Source: Nocardioides sp. J54 | GTDB lineage: Bacteria > Actinomycetota > Actinomycetes > Propionibacteriales > Nocardioidaceae | Direction: 5' to 3' | DNA: 64,000 nt | NCBI RefSeq assembly: GCF_000519005.1 | Contig: NZ_JAER01000008.1 | Coordinates: 1 to 64,000 of the forward strand | In this document: piece after piece, positions 27,169 through 35,280 of the stretch | How the letters are laid out: each line of letters begins with the position of its first letter | How positions within the stretch are numbered: position 1 is the first letter of the stretch | Notes under the pieces: generated by a model | The model's input: the letters and a program-made list of their open reading frames with translations, nothing else | Told to the model about the DNA's origin: nothing | The model's database searches: none | Program-made: the position numbers and the translations under genes

Positions 27169-27182
27169 AGTCAAGCCTGACT
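27169..27182. promoter_or_regulatory. Candidate operator/-35 region of the TetR operon
   Basis: AGTCA and TGACT arms with a 4-bp centre. On the minus strand this provides TTGACT, a -35-like hexamer, upstream of the TetR gene. No convincing -10 is seen at standard spacing, so the assignment is tentative. Confidence 0.35.
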
Positions 27183-27254
27183 TTAATTGCCTAATTGCGC
27201 GACCGCGACTCCGCGCCGGCCACGGCAGCAAGCTGCGTCGCTCCGCGGGATGCG

Positions 27255-27260
27255 TACGAT
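27255..27260 (+). promoter_or_regulatory. -10 box (TACGAT) of a leaderless gene
   Basis: TACGAT ends 7 nt before GTG 27268, and no ribosome site is present. Confidence 0.45.
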
Positions 27261-27267
27261 CGGTGGC

Positions 27268-27576
27268 GTGGACAGGGACGAGCACCGGCACACGGCGCGG
27301 GTGGCCGCGGTCGTCGGCGCCCTGCTCGTCTCGCTCGTCACGACGCTCTCGACGTCGCTGCTGGCCACCGACGCCCCGCTGACCGCAGGCGTGCTCGTGC
27401 TCGCGGCGGCGGCGGTCGCCGCCCTGGTCGGGACGACCGCCGGTGGCCTGCTCGGCACGCCGCCTGCGGCGTGGCCGGGCGCCCGCCAGCCGGTGCCGGC
27501 GCTGGCGTCGCGGGTCGCGGACCCGGTCCGGCACCCCGTCCGGCCGCGCGCGCCCGGGACGGTCGCGGCCCGCTGA
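27268..27576 (+). CDS. Small two-helix membrane protein next to a YidC-like gene
   Basis: Encodes 102 aa. Two hydrophobic helices (VAAVVGALLVSLVTTLSTSLL and AGVLVLAAAAVAALVGTTAG) are followed by a Pro/Arg-rich tail (VRHPVRPRAPGTVAAR). Short proteins of this layout accompany the second YidC-like gene in many actinobacteria (I believe DUF6412, not certain). Function unknown; a link to membrane insertion is only positional. Confidence 0.75.
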   Translation: MDRDEHRHTARVAAVVGALLVSLVTTLSTSLLATDAPLTAGVLVLAAAAVAALVGTTAGGLLGTPPAAWPGARQPVPALASRVADPVRHPVRPRAPGTVAAR

Positions 27577-27647
27577 CCTGAGCGACCCCCGAGGTCGCCA
27601 GCGGGCCAGCCGACCCCACCCGTCGACCGACCCGTCCCGGAGCCGTC

Positions 27648-28501
27648 ATGTCCCTGCTCGACCCGTTGTCCCACGCCCTCGCGACCGTCGTCGCGACCAG
27701 CCACTCCGTCGTCACCACCCTCGGTGGCGACCCCGACGCCGCCGGCACCTGGCTGCTCGCGATCGCCGGCGTCGTCGTCCTCGTCCGCCTCGCGCTGCTG
27801 CCCCTCGTGGTCCGCGGCGTGCGCCAGGCCCACGCCACCGCCCGTGCCCGGCCGCACCTGAAACAGCTCACCGAGCAGTACCGCGAGCGCCTCGAGCGCA
27901 GGGACCCCGACGCCGTACGCGCCTTCGTGGAGGAGCGCCGGCGGGTCGGGGCCGAGCACGGGGTGTCCCGCCTCGGCTGCCTGCCGACGTTGGCGCAGGT
28001 GCCGATCTGGATGGCGCTCTACCACCTGCTCGCCCGGGTTGCCGACGGCACCGCGGTGGGCGCCCTCACGCCTGCGCTGGTCGCGTCCTTCGGCTCGGCG
28101 AGCCTGCTCGGCGTCCCCCTCGCCTCGCACGGGTACGACGGCAGCGGGCTGCACGTCGCCGTGGTCGCCGGACTCGCCGGCGCGGCCGCGGTGATCAGCT
28201 TCGTCACCCAGCGCTTCCTCGTCGCCCCCACCACCCCCACCGACGGGATGCCGGAGGCGATGCTGACCGCGCAGCGGGTCACCCCGGTGCTGTCGGCCGG
28301 TGGCCTGCTGCTCGCCGGCGGTGTCGTCCCCGTGGCCCTGCTCGCCTACTGGGTCCTCAGCGGCCTGTGGACCTGCGGCCAGGCGGCCGTGGTGTGGCGG
28401 TGGTTCCCCACGCCCGGCTCCGCTGCGGCAGCGCGCCGCGGTGGGGGTTTCACCGGATCCGTCGGATCGCACACCTGTCGCTCCCCGACGACCGGAGTTA
28501 G
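27648..28501 (+). CDS. YidC/Oxa1-family membrane protein insertase, 3' end disrupted or read-through
   Basis: The first ~265 residues are an Oxa1-type insertase. Helices include TWLLAIAGVVVLVRLALLPLV, the family motif GCLPTLAQVPIWMALYHLL lies near 105-123, and VALLAYWVLSGLWTCGQAAVVWRWFPTPG marks the last helix and usual terminus. No in-frame stop follows: the frame stays open to 30032, right across the PhoX-like gene that is read in another frame. A one-base slip near 28440 would end it at the TAG at 28499-28501, which I use as the nominal end. A sequencing slip, a real frameshift or loss of the stop codon are all possible. It acts in the cytoplasmic membrane. Confidence 0.75.
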
Positions 28502-28509
28502 CGTGGCCC

Positions 28510-29949
28510 ATGGCCATCCAACGACGTACCTTCCTGCAGTCCGTCGGCGCGGGCGTCGCCCTCGGCGGGCCGTTCGCGGGCTTCGTGAACCGGGCACCGG
28601 GGGCCGCCGCGGCACCGGCGTTCCGCGACCTCCGCCCGGTGCCCGACCTGCGCGACGGCGTGGTCCGGCTGCACCTGCCGGCGGACTTCCAGTACCGCTC
28701 CTTCCACGACACCACCACGCCGGTCGTGCTCGACGACGGCACGGTGCTGCCCGGCCGCCACGACGGCATGGGCACCTTCCCCGGCCCCGGCGGGCGCACC
28801 CGCCTGGTGCGCAACCACGAGATCAACAACCCCGCGCCGGCGTTCAGCTCCGCGGCGCCGGTCTACGACCCGATGGCCGGCGGCGGCACGACCAACGTCG
28901 AGGTCGACGGGACCGGCGTCGTCGCCGCGTCGTGGGCGAGCCTGGTCGGCACGCAGATGAACTGCTCCGGCGGGCAGATGCCGTGGGGCTCGTGGATCAC
29001 CTGCGAGGAGACCGTCAACGGCCCCGACGTCGGCCCGGACTTCACGGGGGCGTCGAACGTGCCGCTCACGAAGCCGCACGGGTTCGTGTTCGAGGTGCCG
29101 GCCGACGGGACCGCCAGCGGGGAGCCGATCCGCTCGGCCGGGCGCTTCGCCCACGAGGCGGTGGCGTGGGACCCGGTCGGCGGCGCGCTCTACCTGACCG
29201 AGGACAACTTCGTGTTCCCGTCCGGCTTCTACCGCTACCTCCCGCCGTCGGACCCGATGGAGGTCGGCCGGCTGGAGGACGGCGGCCGGCTGCAGATGCT
29301 GCGGGTCGTGGGGCAGGCGCGGGCGGACCTCGGCGCCAGGCAGCGGCAGCGGGCGACGTACCGGGTCGACTGGGTCGACATCGAGGACCCCGCGCCGTCC
29401 TTCCCCTACACGCCGGGCGAGGTCGCCCCGACGAGCAACGACACGGCGATCCAGCACGTCTCCCGGCAGGGTCTCGAGCAGGGCGCTGCGCGCTTCTCCC
29501 GCCTCGAGGGCTGCGCGTACGACGACGGTGTCGTCTACTTCTGCTCGACCCAGGGCGGCGGGGTTCCCGAGGGCGGGCCGAACCCGGTCGACGACGGCTG
29601 GGGCACCGGCTTCGGCCAGATCTGGGCGTACCGGATCGCCGACCAGGTGCTGCAGCTGCTCTACCAGTCGCCCGGCCGCGACGTGCTCGACTTCCCCGAC
29701 AACGTCACCACCAGCGCCCGCGGGACGCTCGTCGTCTGCGAGGACCACGACCAGGACAACTACCTGCGCGGCCTGACCCGCGGCGGCCAGATCTTCGACA
29801 TCGCGCTGAACCGGATGGAGGGCCGCACCGGCGACGAGTTCGCCGGCACGACCTTCTCACCCGACCACCAGACGCTCTTCGTGAACATCCAGGCCAGCCG
29901 CGGCATGACCTTCGCGATCTGGGGGCCGTGGCACCGGATCCGCGTCTGA
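28510..29949 (+). CDS. PhoX-like / DUF839 secreted protein with Tat signal
   Basis: Encodes 479 aa. A twin-arginine signal (RRTFLQSVGAGVALGG, residues 5-20) is followed by a DUF839 beta-propeller-like domain: NHEINNPAP, WGSWITCEETVNG (about 156-168), LYLTEDNFVFPSGFYRYLPP, RLEGCAYDDGVVYFCSTQGGG, and LVVCEDHDQDN. Family members include the Ca/Fe-dependent alkaline phosphatase PhoX, but DUF839 proteins are diverse, so phosphatase activity is not proven. TAGCGT 5 nt upstream suggests its own near-leaderless promoter. Confidence 0.85.
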   Translation: MAIQRRTFLQSVGAGVALGGPFAGFVNRAPGAAAAPAFRDLRPVPDLRDGVVRLHLPADFQYRSFHDTTTPVVLDDGTVLPGRHDGMGTFPGPGGRTRLVRNHEINNPAPAFSSAAPVYDPMAGGGTTNVEVDGTGVVAASWASLVGTQMNCSGGQMPWGSWITCEETVNGPDVGPDFTGASNVPLTKPHGFVFEVPADGTASGEPIRSAGRFAHEAVAWDPVGGALYLTEDNFVFPSGFYRYLPPSDPMEVGRLEDGGRLQMLRVVGQARADLGARQRQRATYRVDWVDIEDPAPSFPYTPGEVAPTSNDTAIQHVSRQGLEQGAARFSRLEGCAYDDGVVYFCSTQGGGVPEGGPNPVDDGWGTGFGQIWAYRIADQVLQLLYQSPGRDVLDFPDNVTTSARGTLVVCEDHDQDNYLRGLTRGGQIFDIALNRMEGRTGDEFAGTTFSPDHQTLFVNIQASRGMTFAIWGPWHRIRV

Positions 29950-29967
29950 GGGCCGCGGCCCGACCCG

Positions 29968-32631
29968 TCAGTCGATGCGTGCGGTCAGCGGCAGCCGGCC
30001 GCGGGCGCACGCACCGACGGCGAGGGCGGTGAGCAGCGGCAGCCCGACGACCACCAGCCCGACCAGGGTCCACGGCACCTCGAGCAGGGTGGTGCCGGTC
30101 ACCGGGTCCTTGGTGATCGGCTGGCTGATCGCCACGCCGGGGATGAAGCCGACCGGCGCCCCGAGCAGGGCACCGACGCCTCCGACCACCAGCGCGTACG
30201 ACGCGGCGACGCCCCGCCTCGTGCGCGGGCGGGCCCCGACCGCCGCCATGGTGGCCAGGTCCGGCTTCGCGTCGGAGAGGGCGAGGAAGGTCGCGGTCAG
30301 CGTCCCGCCGAGCATCAGGATGCCGCCGAGGGCGGCGAGGACGGCCTGGATGATCCGCACCTCGTCGGGCGTGCGGTAGCCGCGCTCGACGTAGAAGTAC
30401 GGATCACCGGGCAGCGCCGCCAGGGCCTCGGCGACGTCCTTCTCGGTCTCGTCGCTGATCGGCGCTGCCAGCAGCGTGCCGACCACGGCCGTGGGCAGCC
30501 CGAGGTCCTCGACCACCGGCGGGGAGAACACCGCGAGCACGGTCGCCGTGCCGGAGACCTCCAGGAGCACCGTCGGCGCCTCGGCGGTGGCGGCCAGCTC
30601 CGGCTCGGGGAGGTCGTCGGACCAGCGCCGCACGTCGACGGCGACCGGGTCCCCGTCGAGCTGCGGCAGCGTGTAGCTTCCCTCGCTGGCGTGCGGGTCC
30701 TGCAGCAGCACCAGGCCGCCCTCGGCCAGCACCGCGTCGGCCCGCTCCCGTGCGGCGGGAGCGATGTCGACGAAGTCGGGCACGGTCTCCCCGACGGCGT
30801 ACGGCGAGCCGAGGCCGCTCCAGTAGGAGAGCCACAGCGCCTCCTCGCCCTGCCGGAACTCCAGCTCCATCTCCTCGGTGTCGGTCGACAGCCTGAGGCC
30901 GGTGATGGCCTCGACCTGGTCATCGAGGCCGGCCTTGCGCAGGACGGCGTCGACGGCAGCGGGGTCGGTGTCCGGGTTCGACAGCGACACGGAGCCGTGC
31001 CCGTCGCGCAGAAGTGGTGTGTACTCGGCCTCGTTCGCGGCCTCCTGGCTGCTGACGGCGATGCCGAGGGCGACCACGCCCGCGACGGTCGCGCCGACGG
31101 CGGCGACGGCGGGCACGGTGCGTGTGCGGTGCCGGGCCGCGTCGCGGGCGGCGAAGCGCAGCGCGAGGGGCAGCCGCGCGGCCAGCCGGGCCACGACCGC
31201 GACGACGACCGGGACGACGAGGATCATGCCGACGACCGCGACCAGCGCGGACCCGGCGATGAGGACGGCACCGACCTCCTGGCCGGCGACCGCCCCGGTG
31301 GCTGCGCCGGCGACCCCGGCGCCGAGGAGGACCACGCCCAGGATCGGCGACCTCGTCGACGGCCGGCCCTCGCCGCGGCGGCCGCCGAGGACGGCCACGA
31401 CGTCCTGCCGCGAGGCGGCGAACGCCGGCACGACGGCGGCCAGCAGCGCGGACAGGAAGCCGAACACGGCCACCACGCCCAGCAGCGGCCAGGGCACCTC
31501 GAACGGACCGAACACGGTGCTGTTGAAGCGCTGGGCGACCGGCACGGCCAGGGCCCCGGCGCCGATTCCGAGCACGACGCCGACCACGCCGCCGACCAGG
31601 CCCACGACGACGCCGGACGCGAGGACGGTGCGGCGCGCCTGGCGCGGCGTTCCTCCTGCGGCGGCCACCAGGGCCAGCGCGTGCGCCTGCGCCTTGGCGC
31701 GGACAGCGAAGGCGGGGCCGGCGAGCAGCACGACCTCGAGCAGCACCATCACCACGACCAGCGCGAGCACGGTGATCGTCAGCTCGTCGGGGCCGGAGTC
31801 GAGGAGCAGCGAGGACACCGGGCTGCCGCCGGAGGTCAGCACGGAGTCGGGCGGCGGGTCCGTCAGGACGTGCCGGGACGCGACCGCGACCCCGATCCGG
31901 TTGAGCGCCACGACGTCGTCCCAGGTGACGGGGCCGCCGCCCAGCAGCCACTCGTGCTCGTGCGTCGCGGATCCGCCGAACGTGCCCGGCTGGCCGGCGG
32001 CGAACGGGTAGCCCCGGGAGACCGCGCTCTCCGCGATGCCGACGACCTCGAGCTCGACCTCCTGCTCGCCGTCCGCCGTCTTGTGGAGGACGGTGAGGGT
32101 CTCGCCCAAGCCGGGTCCGCGGTCGGCCGCGGCCCGGTTGACGACGACCTCGCCGGGCCCGGGCGGGAAGGTGCCCTCGACCGGGCGGACCAGGCCGGCG
32201 GCCAGCGGGCTGTCGAGGTCGGTGGTGAGCACCTCCATGTCCGCCACCCCGGCATCGGTGCGGAACGTGCGCGACTCGCGCAGGAGGGGTACGGCGGGAC
32301 GGCCGGCGCCGGCCACGGCCAGCACCTCGTCGAGGGTGGCCGGCTTCCGGGTCCCCTCGCCCACCCAGCCCTGGGCGACGTCGGGGTCGAAGTGCTGCTC
32401 GACCATCGGGCCCTCGTGCGCCACCAGCCTCGCGTCGGCCGCGCCCATCCGTCGCTCGATGCTCTCCACGCCGGAGACGTCCTGGGTGCGCCACACCACC
32501 GCGGCCGCGGTCACGGCGACCACGGGCAGGCAGATCAGCAGCAGCATCAGTGCGGTCTGCCCCTTGCGGCGCCACGCCTCGCGTCGCGCCAGGCGCAGCG
32601 CGACCTGCCACCCGCCCCTCGTCGTACCCAT
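29968..32631 (-). CDS. ABC transporter permease, FtsX/MacB-like, two FtsX domains
   Basis: Encodes 887 aa. An N-terminal helix (ALMLLLICLPVVAVTAAAVVW) precedes a large extracellular domain. A cluster of about four helices lies around 285-470, a second extracellular domain at 520-740, and three C-terminal helices end with LVGLVVVGLPLLTALAVGA. This is the MacB/LolE-type export permease layout. It overlaps the ATPase gene by ATGA, so the two form one transporter; the substrate (lipid, peptide or drug) is unknown. Controlled with the PadR gene at the head of the operon. Confidence 0.9.
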   Translation of the reverse strand: MGTTRGGWQVALRLARREAWRRKGQTALMLLLICLPVVAVTAAAVVWRTQDVSGVESIERRMGAADARLVAHEGPMVEQHFDPDVAQGWVGEGTRKPATLDEVLAVAGAGRPAVPLLRESRTFRTDAGVADMEVLTTDLDSPLAAGLVRPVEGTFPPGPGEVVVNRAAADRGPGLGETLTVLHKTADGEQEVELEVVGIAESAVSRGYPFAAGQPGTFGGSATHEHEWLLGGGPVTWDDVVALNRIGVAVASRHVLTDPPPDSVLTSGGSPVSSLLLDSGPDELTITVLALVVVMVLLEVVLLAGPAFAVRAKAQAHALALVAAAGGTPRQARRTVLASGVVVGLVGGVVGVVLGIGAGALAVPVAQRFNSTVFGPFEVPWPLLGVVAVFGFLSALLAAVVPAFAASRQDVVAVLGGRRGEGRPSTRSPILGVVLLGAGVAGAATGAVAGQEVGAVLIAGSALVAVVGMILVVPVVVAVVARLAARLPLALRFAARDAARHRTRTVPAVAAVGATVAGVVALGIAVSSQEAANEAEYTPLLRDGHGSVSLSNPDTDPAAVDAVLRKAGLDDQVEAITGLRLSTDTEEMELEFRQGEEALWLSYWSGLGSPYAVGETVPDFVDIAPAARERADAVLAEGGLVLLQDPHASEGSYTLPQLDGDPVAVDVRRWSDDLPEPELAATAEAPTVLLEVSGTATVLAVFSPPVVEDLGLPTAVVGTLLAAPISDETEKDVAEALAALPGDPYFYVERGYRTPDEVRIIQAVLAALGGILMLGGTLTATFLALSDAKPDLATMAAVGARPRTRRGVAASYALVVGGVGALLGAPVGFIPGVAISQPITKDPVTGTTLLEVPWTLVGLVVVGLPLLTALAVGACARGRLPLTARID

Positions 32632-33353
32632 CAGCGGGCCGCGGGCTCGGTGAGCAGGTCGACCGACGCCGTGCCGGTCTCGTCGACCACGACACCGTCG
32701 CGCAGGAAGACCACGCGGTCCGCCCACGCGGCGTGGCGCGCCTCGTGGGTAACCAGGACCCCGGCGGCGCCCGCGTCGCAGCGGGCACGCAGCAGCCGGA
32801 GGATCTCCTCGCCGGTCTCGGTGTCGAGGGCACCGGTCGGCTCGTCGGCGAGGATCAGCCGCCGCTCGCCGACGACCGCGCGGGCGATCGCGACGCGCTG
32901 CTGCTGGCCGCCGGACATGTCGTCGGGGAACCGGTCGGCGAGCTCGCCGATGCCGACCTCCTCCAGGGCGGCGCGCGCTTCCTGACGAGCGGTGCGGGCC
33001 GGGACGCCGTCGAGCTCGCGCGGCAGGGCGACGTTCTCCGCCGCGGTGAGCGCCGGGATGAGGTTGAAGCCCTGGAAGACGTAGCCGATCGACGTCCGGC
33101 GCATCCGGGCGCGGGCGTCGAGGCCGAGGCCGGTGAGGTCGGCGCCCTCGACGACGACCGCGCCGGAGGTCGGCTGGTCCAGGCCGCCGGCGATGGTCAG
33201 CAGGGTCGACTTGCCGGAACCGGAGGGGCCCATGACGGCCACCAGCTCGCCGGCGTACGCCGCGAACGAGATGCCGCGCAGCGCCTCCACCTGGGTGGCG
33301 CCGGTGCCGTGCACCCGACGGACGTCGGTGAGACGGAGGACGGGGTCGGTCAT
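32631..33353 (-). CDS. ABC transporter ATP-binding protein (LolD/MacB-type)
   Basis: Encodes 240 aa. Walker A GPSGSGKST is near residues 39-47, Q-loop region VFQGFNLIPALTAAENVALP, signature MSGGQQQRVAIARA near 142-155, and Walker B RLILADEPTGALD. It powers the FtsX-like permease encoded immediately downstream. Its start overlaps the stop of a 49-codon coupled frame. Confidence 0.94.
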   Translation of the reverse strand: MTDPVLRLTDVRRVHGTGATQVEALRGISFAAYAGELVAVMGPSGSGKSTLLTIAGGLDQPTSGAVVVEGADLTGLGLDARARMRRTSIGYVFQGFNLIPALTAAENVALPRELDGVPARTARQEARAALEEVGIGELADRFPDDMSGGQQQRVAIARAVVGERRLILADEPTGALDTETGEEILRLLRARCDAGAAGVLVTHEARHAAWADRVVFLRDGVVVDETGTASVDLLTEPAAR

Positions 33354-33499
33354 CGCTGGGGCTCCTTGACGGTGCGGTCGGTGCGCGTGCGGGCGGCGGT
33401 GCGCGGGTCGGGGCGGCCGCGGCGCAGCCGGTCGTGCGCGTCGGCCAGCCAGCGGCGCTCGGCCCGCGCGAGGCGGCGGGCCTGGTCGAGCGGGGTCAC
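33350..33499 (-). CDS. 49-residue coupled small protein between PadR and ABC genes
   Basis: A GTG start at 33499 overlaps the PadR stop (GTGA), and its stop overlaps the ATPase ATG (ATGA). The product begins TPLDQARRLARAERRWLADAH and is rich in Arg, probably a single amphipathic helix plus a basic tail. No family recognised. The double coupling argues that it is translated, at least to carry ribosomes across to the ATPase gene. Confidence 0.6.
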   Translation of the reverse strand: MTPLDQARRLARAERRWLADAHDRLRRGRPDPRTAARTRTDRTVKEPQR

Positions 33500-34107
33500 C
33501 GGGCGCGGCCCTCGGTGGACGGTGCCGGGGCCGCCGAGGCGTCGTCGGTCGGGCGCGGGCCGCGTCGGTCCAGCTCGACCGCGGCCCGGCGCAGCCGCGC
33601 CTCGCAGTGGTCGAGCCAGCGGATCTCCGCCTCGGCGGCGAAGACGAGCGAGTCGAGCACCAGGCTCCACGCGAGGTCGCTCGGCTCGGCCGCGGTCGCG
33701 CCGGCGGCCTGCCGCTTGAGCCGGGTGTAGTCCTGCAGCGCCTTCATCGTCGCGCCGCGCTGCTGCTGGATGACGGTGCCGACGTCGACCCCCGGCACGG
33801 TCACGGCCAGGGCCAGCTTGATCGCCAGCTCGTCGCGCGGGGGCTGGGTGCGGGCGACCGGGGTGGTGAACCAGGTCGCGACCTCGGTCCGGCCGGCGTC
33901 GGTGATCCGGTAGATCACGTGCCCCTCGGCGTCCTCCCCCTGCGCCGCCGCGAGGCCGTCGCGCTCGAGCCGGGTCAGCGTCGTGTAGACCTGCCCGACG
34001 TTCAGCGGCCAGGTCGTGCCGGTGCGCTGCTCGAACTCGGCGCGCAGCTGGTAGCCGTACATCGGCTGCTGCTCCAGCAGCGCGAGCAGTGCGTGCTTGA
34101 CGGACAT
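33496..34107 (-). CDS. PadR-family transcriptional regulator
   Basis: Encodes 203 aa. The N-terminal winged helix (VKHALLALLEQQPMYGYQLRAEFEQRTGTTWPLNVGQVYTTLTRLERDGL, residues 3-52) is classic PadR. The C-terminal helical dimerisation part (about 95-175, DELAIKLALAVTVPG and EAEIRWLDHCEARL) is of the longer subfamily-2 type. It heads the ABC transporter operon and faces an SDR gene across two 11-bp palindromes, its likely binding sites. Ligand-induced derepression of the exporter is the usual logic (inference). Confidence 0.92.
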   Translation of the reverse strand: MSVKHALLALLEQQPMYGYQLRAEFEQRTGTTWPLNVGQVYTTLTRLERDGLAAAQGEDAEGHVIYRITDAGRTEVATWFTTPVARTQPPRDELAIKLALAVTVPGVDVGTVIQQQRGATMKALQDYTRLKRQAAGATAAEPSDLAWSLVLDSLVFAAEAEIRWLDHCEARLRRAAVELDRRGPRPTDDASAAPAPSTEGRAR

Positions 34108-34138
34108 CGGGCCTCCCGGGCTGGTCAGGACCCGGGTG

Positions 34139-34169
34139 CATACCGGGTATGGACATGTATACCCGGTAT
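34139..34169. promoter_or_regulatory. Twin palindromic operator between PadR and SDR genes
   Basis: ATACCGGGTAT at 34140-34150 and ATACCCGGTAT at 34159-34169. Each is palindromic except its central base, and the two are exact reverse complements of each other. They lie between the divergent ATGs at 34107 and 34205. This fits a PadR operator controlling both directions. Confidence 0.65.
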
Positions 34170-34204
34170 GGCCGACCCTGTCGAGCGCTGCCACACTTCC
34201 CCGC

Positions 34205-34975
34205 ATGACGAGCAGCGCGAAGACCGTCCTGATCACCGGTGCGTCCAGCGGCCTCGGCGCCGAGATGGCCCGCCAGCTCACCGCCCGCGGGTACGACGTC
34301 GGGCTGGCCGCGCGGCGTACCGAGCGGCTCGAGGAGCTCCGCGACGAGCTGCTGACCGCGCACCCGGACCGGCGGGTCGCGCTGCGGGCGCTCGACGTCA
34401 CCGACCACGCGGCGGTCTTCCGGGTCTTCGGCGAGCTGCGCGAGGAGCTGGGGCGGCTGGACCGCGTGGTGGTCAACGCCGGGCTCGGCAAGGGCGCCCG
34501 GCTGGGCACCGGGCGGTTCGACGCGAACCTCGAGACCGCGATGACGAACTTCGTCGGGGCGCTGGCGCAGACCGAGGCCGCGATGGAGGTGTTCCGCGCC
34601 CAGGAGTCCGGCCACCTGGTGATGGTGTCGTCGATGTCGGCCCTGCGCGGGATGCCCGGCTCGATGACGACCTACGCGGCCACCAAGGCCGGGGTCGCGC
34701 ACCTCGCCGAGGGCGTGCGCACCGACCTGCACGGCACGAGGCTGCAGGGCAAGATCAAGGTCACCGTGCTCTACCCGGGCTACATCCGCTCGGAGATGAA
34801 CGACAAGGTCGAGCAGTCCACGCCGCTGATGGCCTCGACCGAGAAGGGCGTGCGGGCGATGGTCGCCGCCATCGAGAAGGAGGTCGGCGACGCCTGCGTG
34901 CCGCCGCTGCCGTGGGCCGCGCTGGCGCCGGTGATGAAGCACGCCCCGCTGGGCGTGCTCAAGAAGCTCGTCTGA
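34205..34975 (+). CDS. Short-chain dehydrogenase/reductase (SDR)
   Basis: Encodes 256 aa. NAD(P)-binding TGASSGLGAEMA is near 10-21, and LVMVSSMSALRGMPGSMTTYAATKAG supplies the catalytic Ser and YxxxK. The end (MKHAPLGVLKKL) is short and basic. The substrate is unknown. Divergent from padR with a shared palindromic operator, so possibly a detoxifying partner of the exporter. The ATG at 34205 is preferred; the upstream frame would run through the operator. Confidence 0.9.
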   Translation: MTSSAKTVLITGASSGLGAEMARQLTARGYDVGLAARRTERLEELRDELLTAHPDRRVALRALDVTDHAAVFRVFGELREELGRLDRVVVNAGLGKGARLGTGRFDANLETAMTNFVGALAQTEAAMEVFRAQESGHLVMVSSMSALRGMPGSMTTYAATKAGVAHLAEGVRTDLHGTRLQGKIKVTVLYPGYIRSEMNDKVEQSTPLMASTEKGVRAMVAAIEKEVGDACVPPLPWAALAPVMKHAPLGVLKKLV

Positions 34976-35191
34976 CGAGCCGCCGGGCTCCTTGGGCCGT
35001 GCTGGGCGAGACGGGCCGGCCAGGGATCCGAATCGTCCCCACGGGAGCCCCGGCCGGCGCGTCCGGTCCTCCGAGTGCCGTCCTGCACAGCCGCCTGGCG
35101 ACCCGCTCGCTGATGGGGGGTACCAGCGACCGTCCCACTGTCGCCGGCGTCCACACGCGGACGTTCGGGCACTCGGCCCGCCCCGAGACTA

Positions 35192-35240
35192 GTGAGGGTT
35201 CCTTCACAGTGCCTCGCGGTCACTGTGAAGGAACCCTCAC
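35192..35240. terminator. Long perfect hairpin between convergent genes
   Basis: Two exact 20-bp arms (left GTGAGGGTTCCTTC..., 35192-35211; right 35221-35240) enclose a 9-nt loop. It sits in the 305-bp gap between the ends of the SDR gene and the subtilase gene, which has no other feature. There is no T tract, so it may be a bidirectional terminator or a mobile palindromic repeat. Confidence 0.65.
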
Positions 35241-35280
35241 GTGGTGGTGTGCGGCGGTGGTGCCCGCCGGTGCGGAACTC

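Noticed and set aside
28502-30032. C-terminal extension of the YidC-like protein
   Set aside because: It is the out-of-frame translation of the PhoX-like gene and has no homology to insertases.
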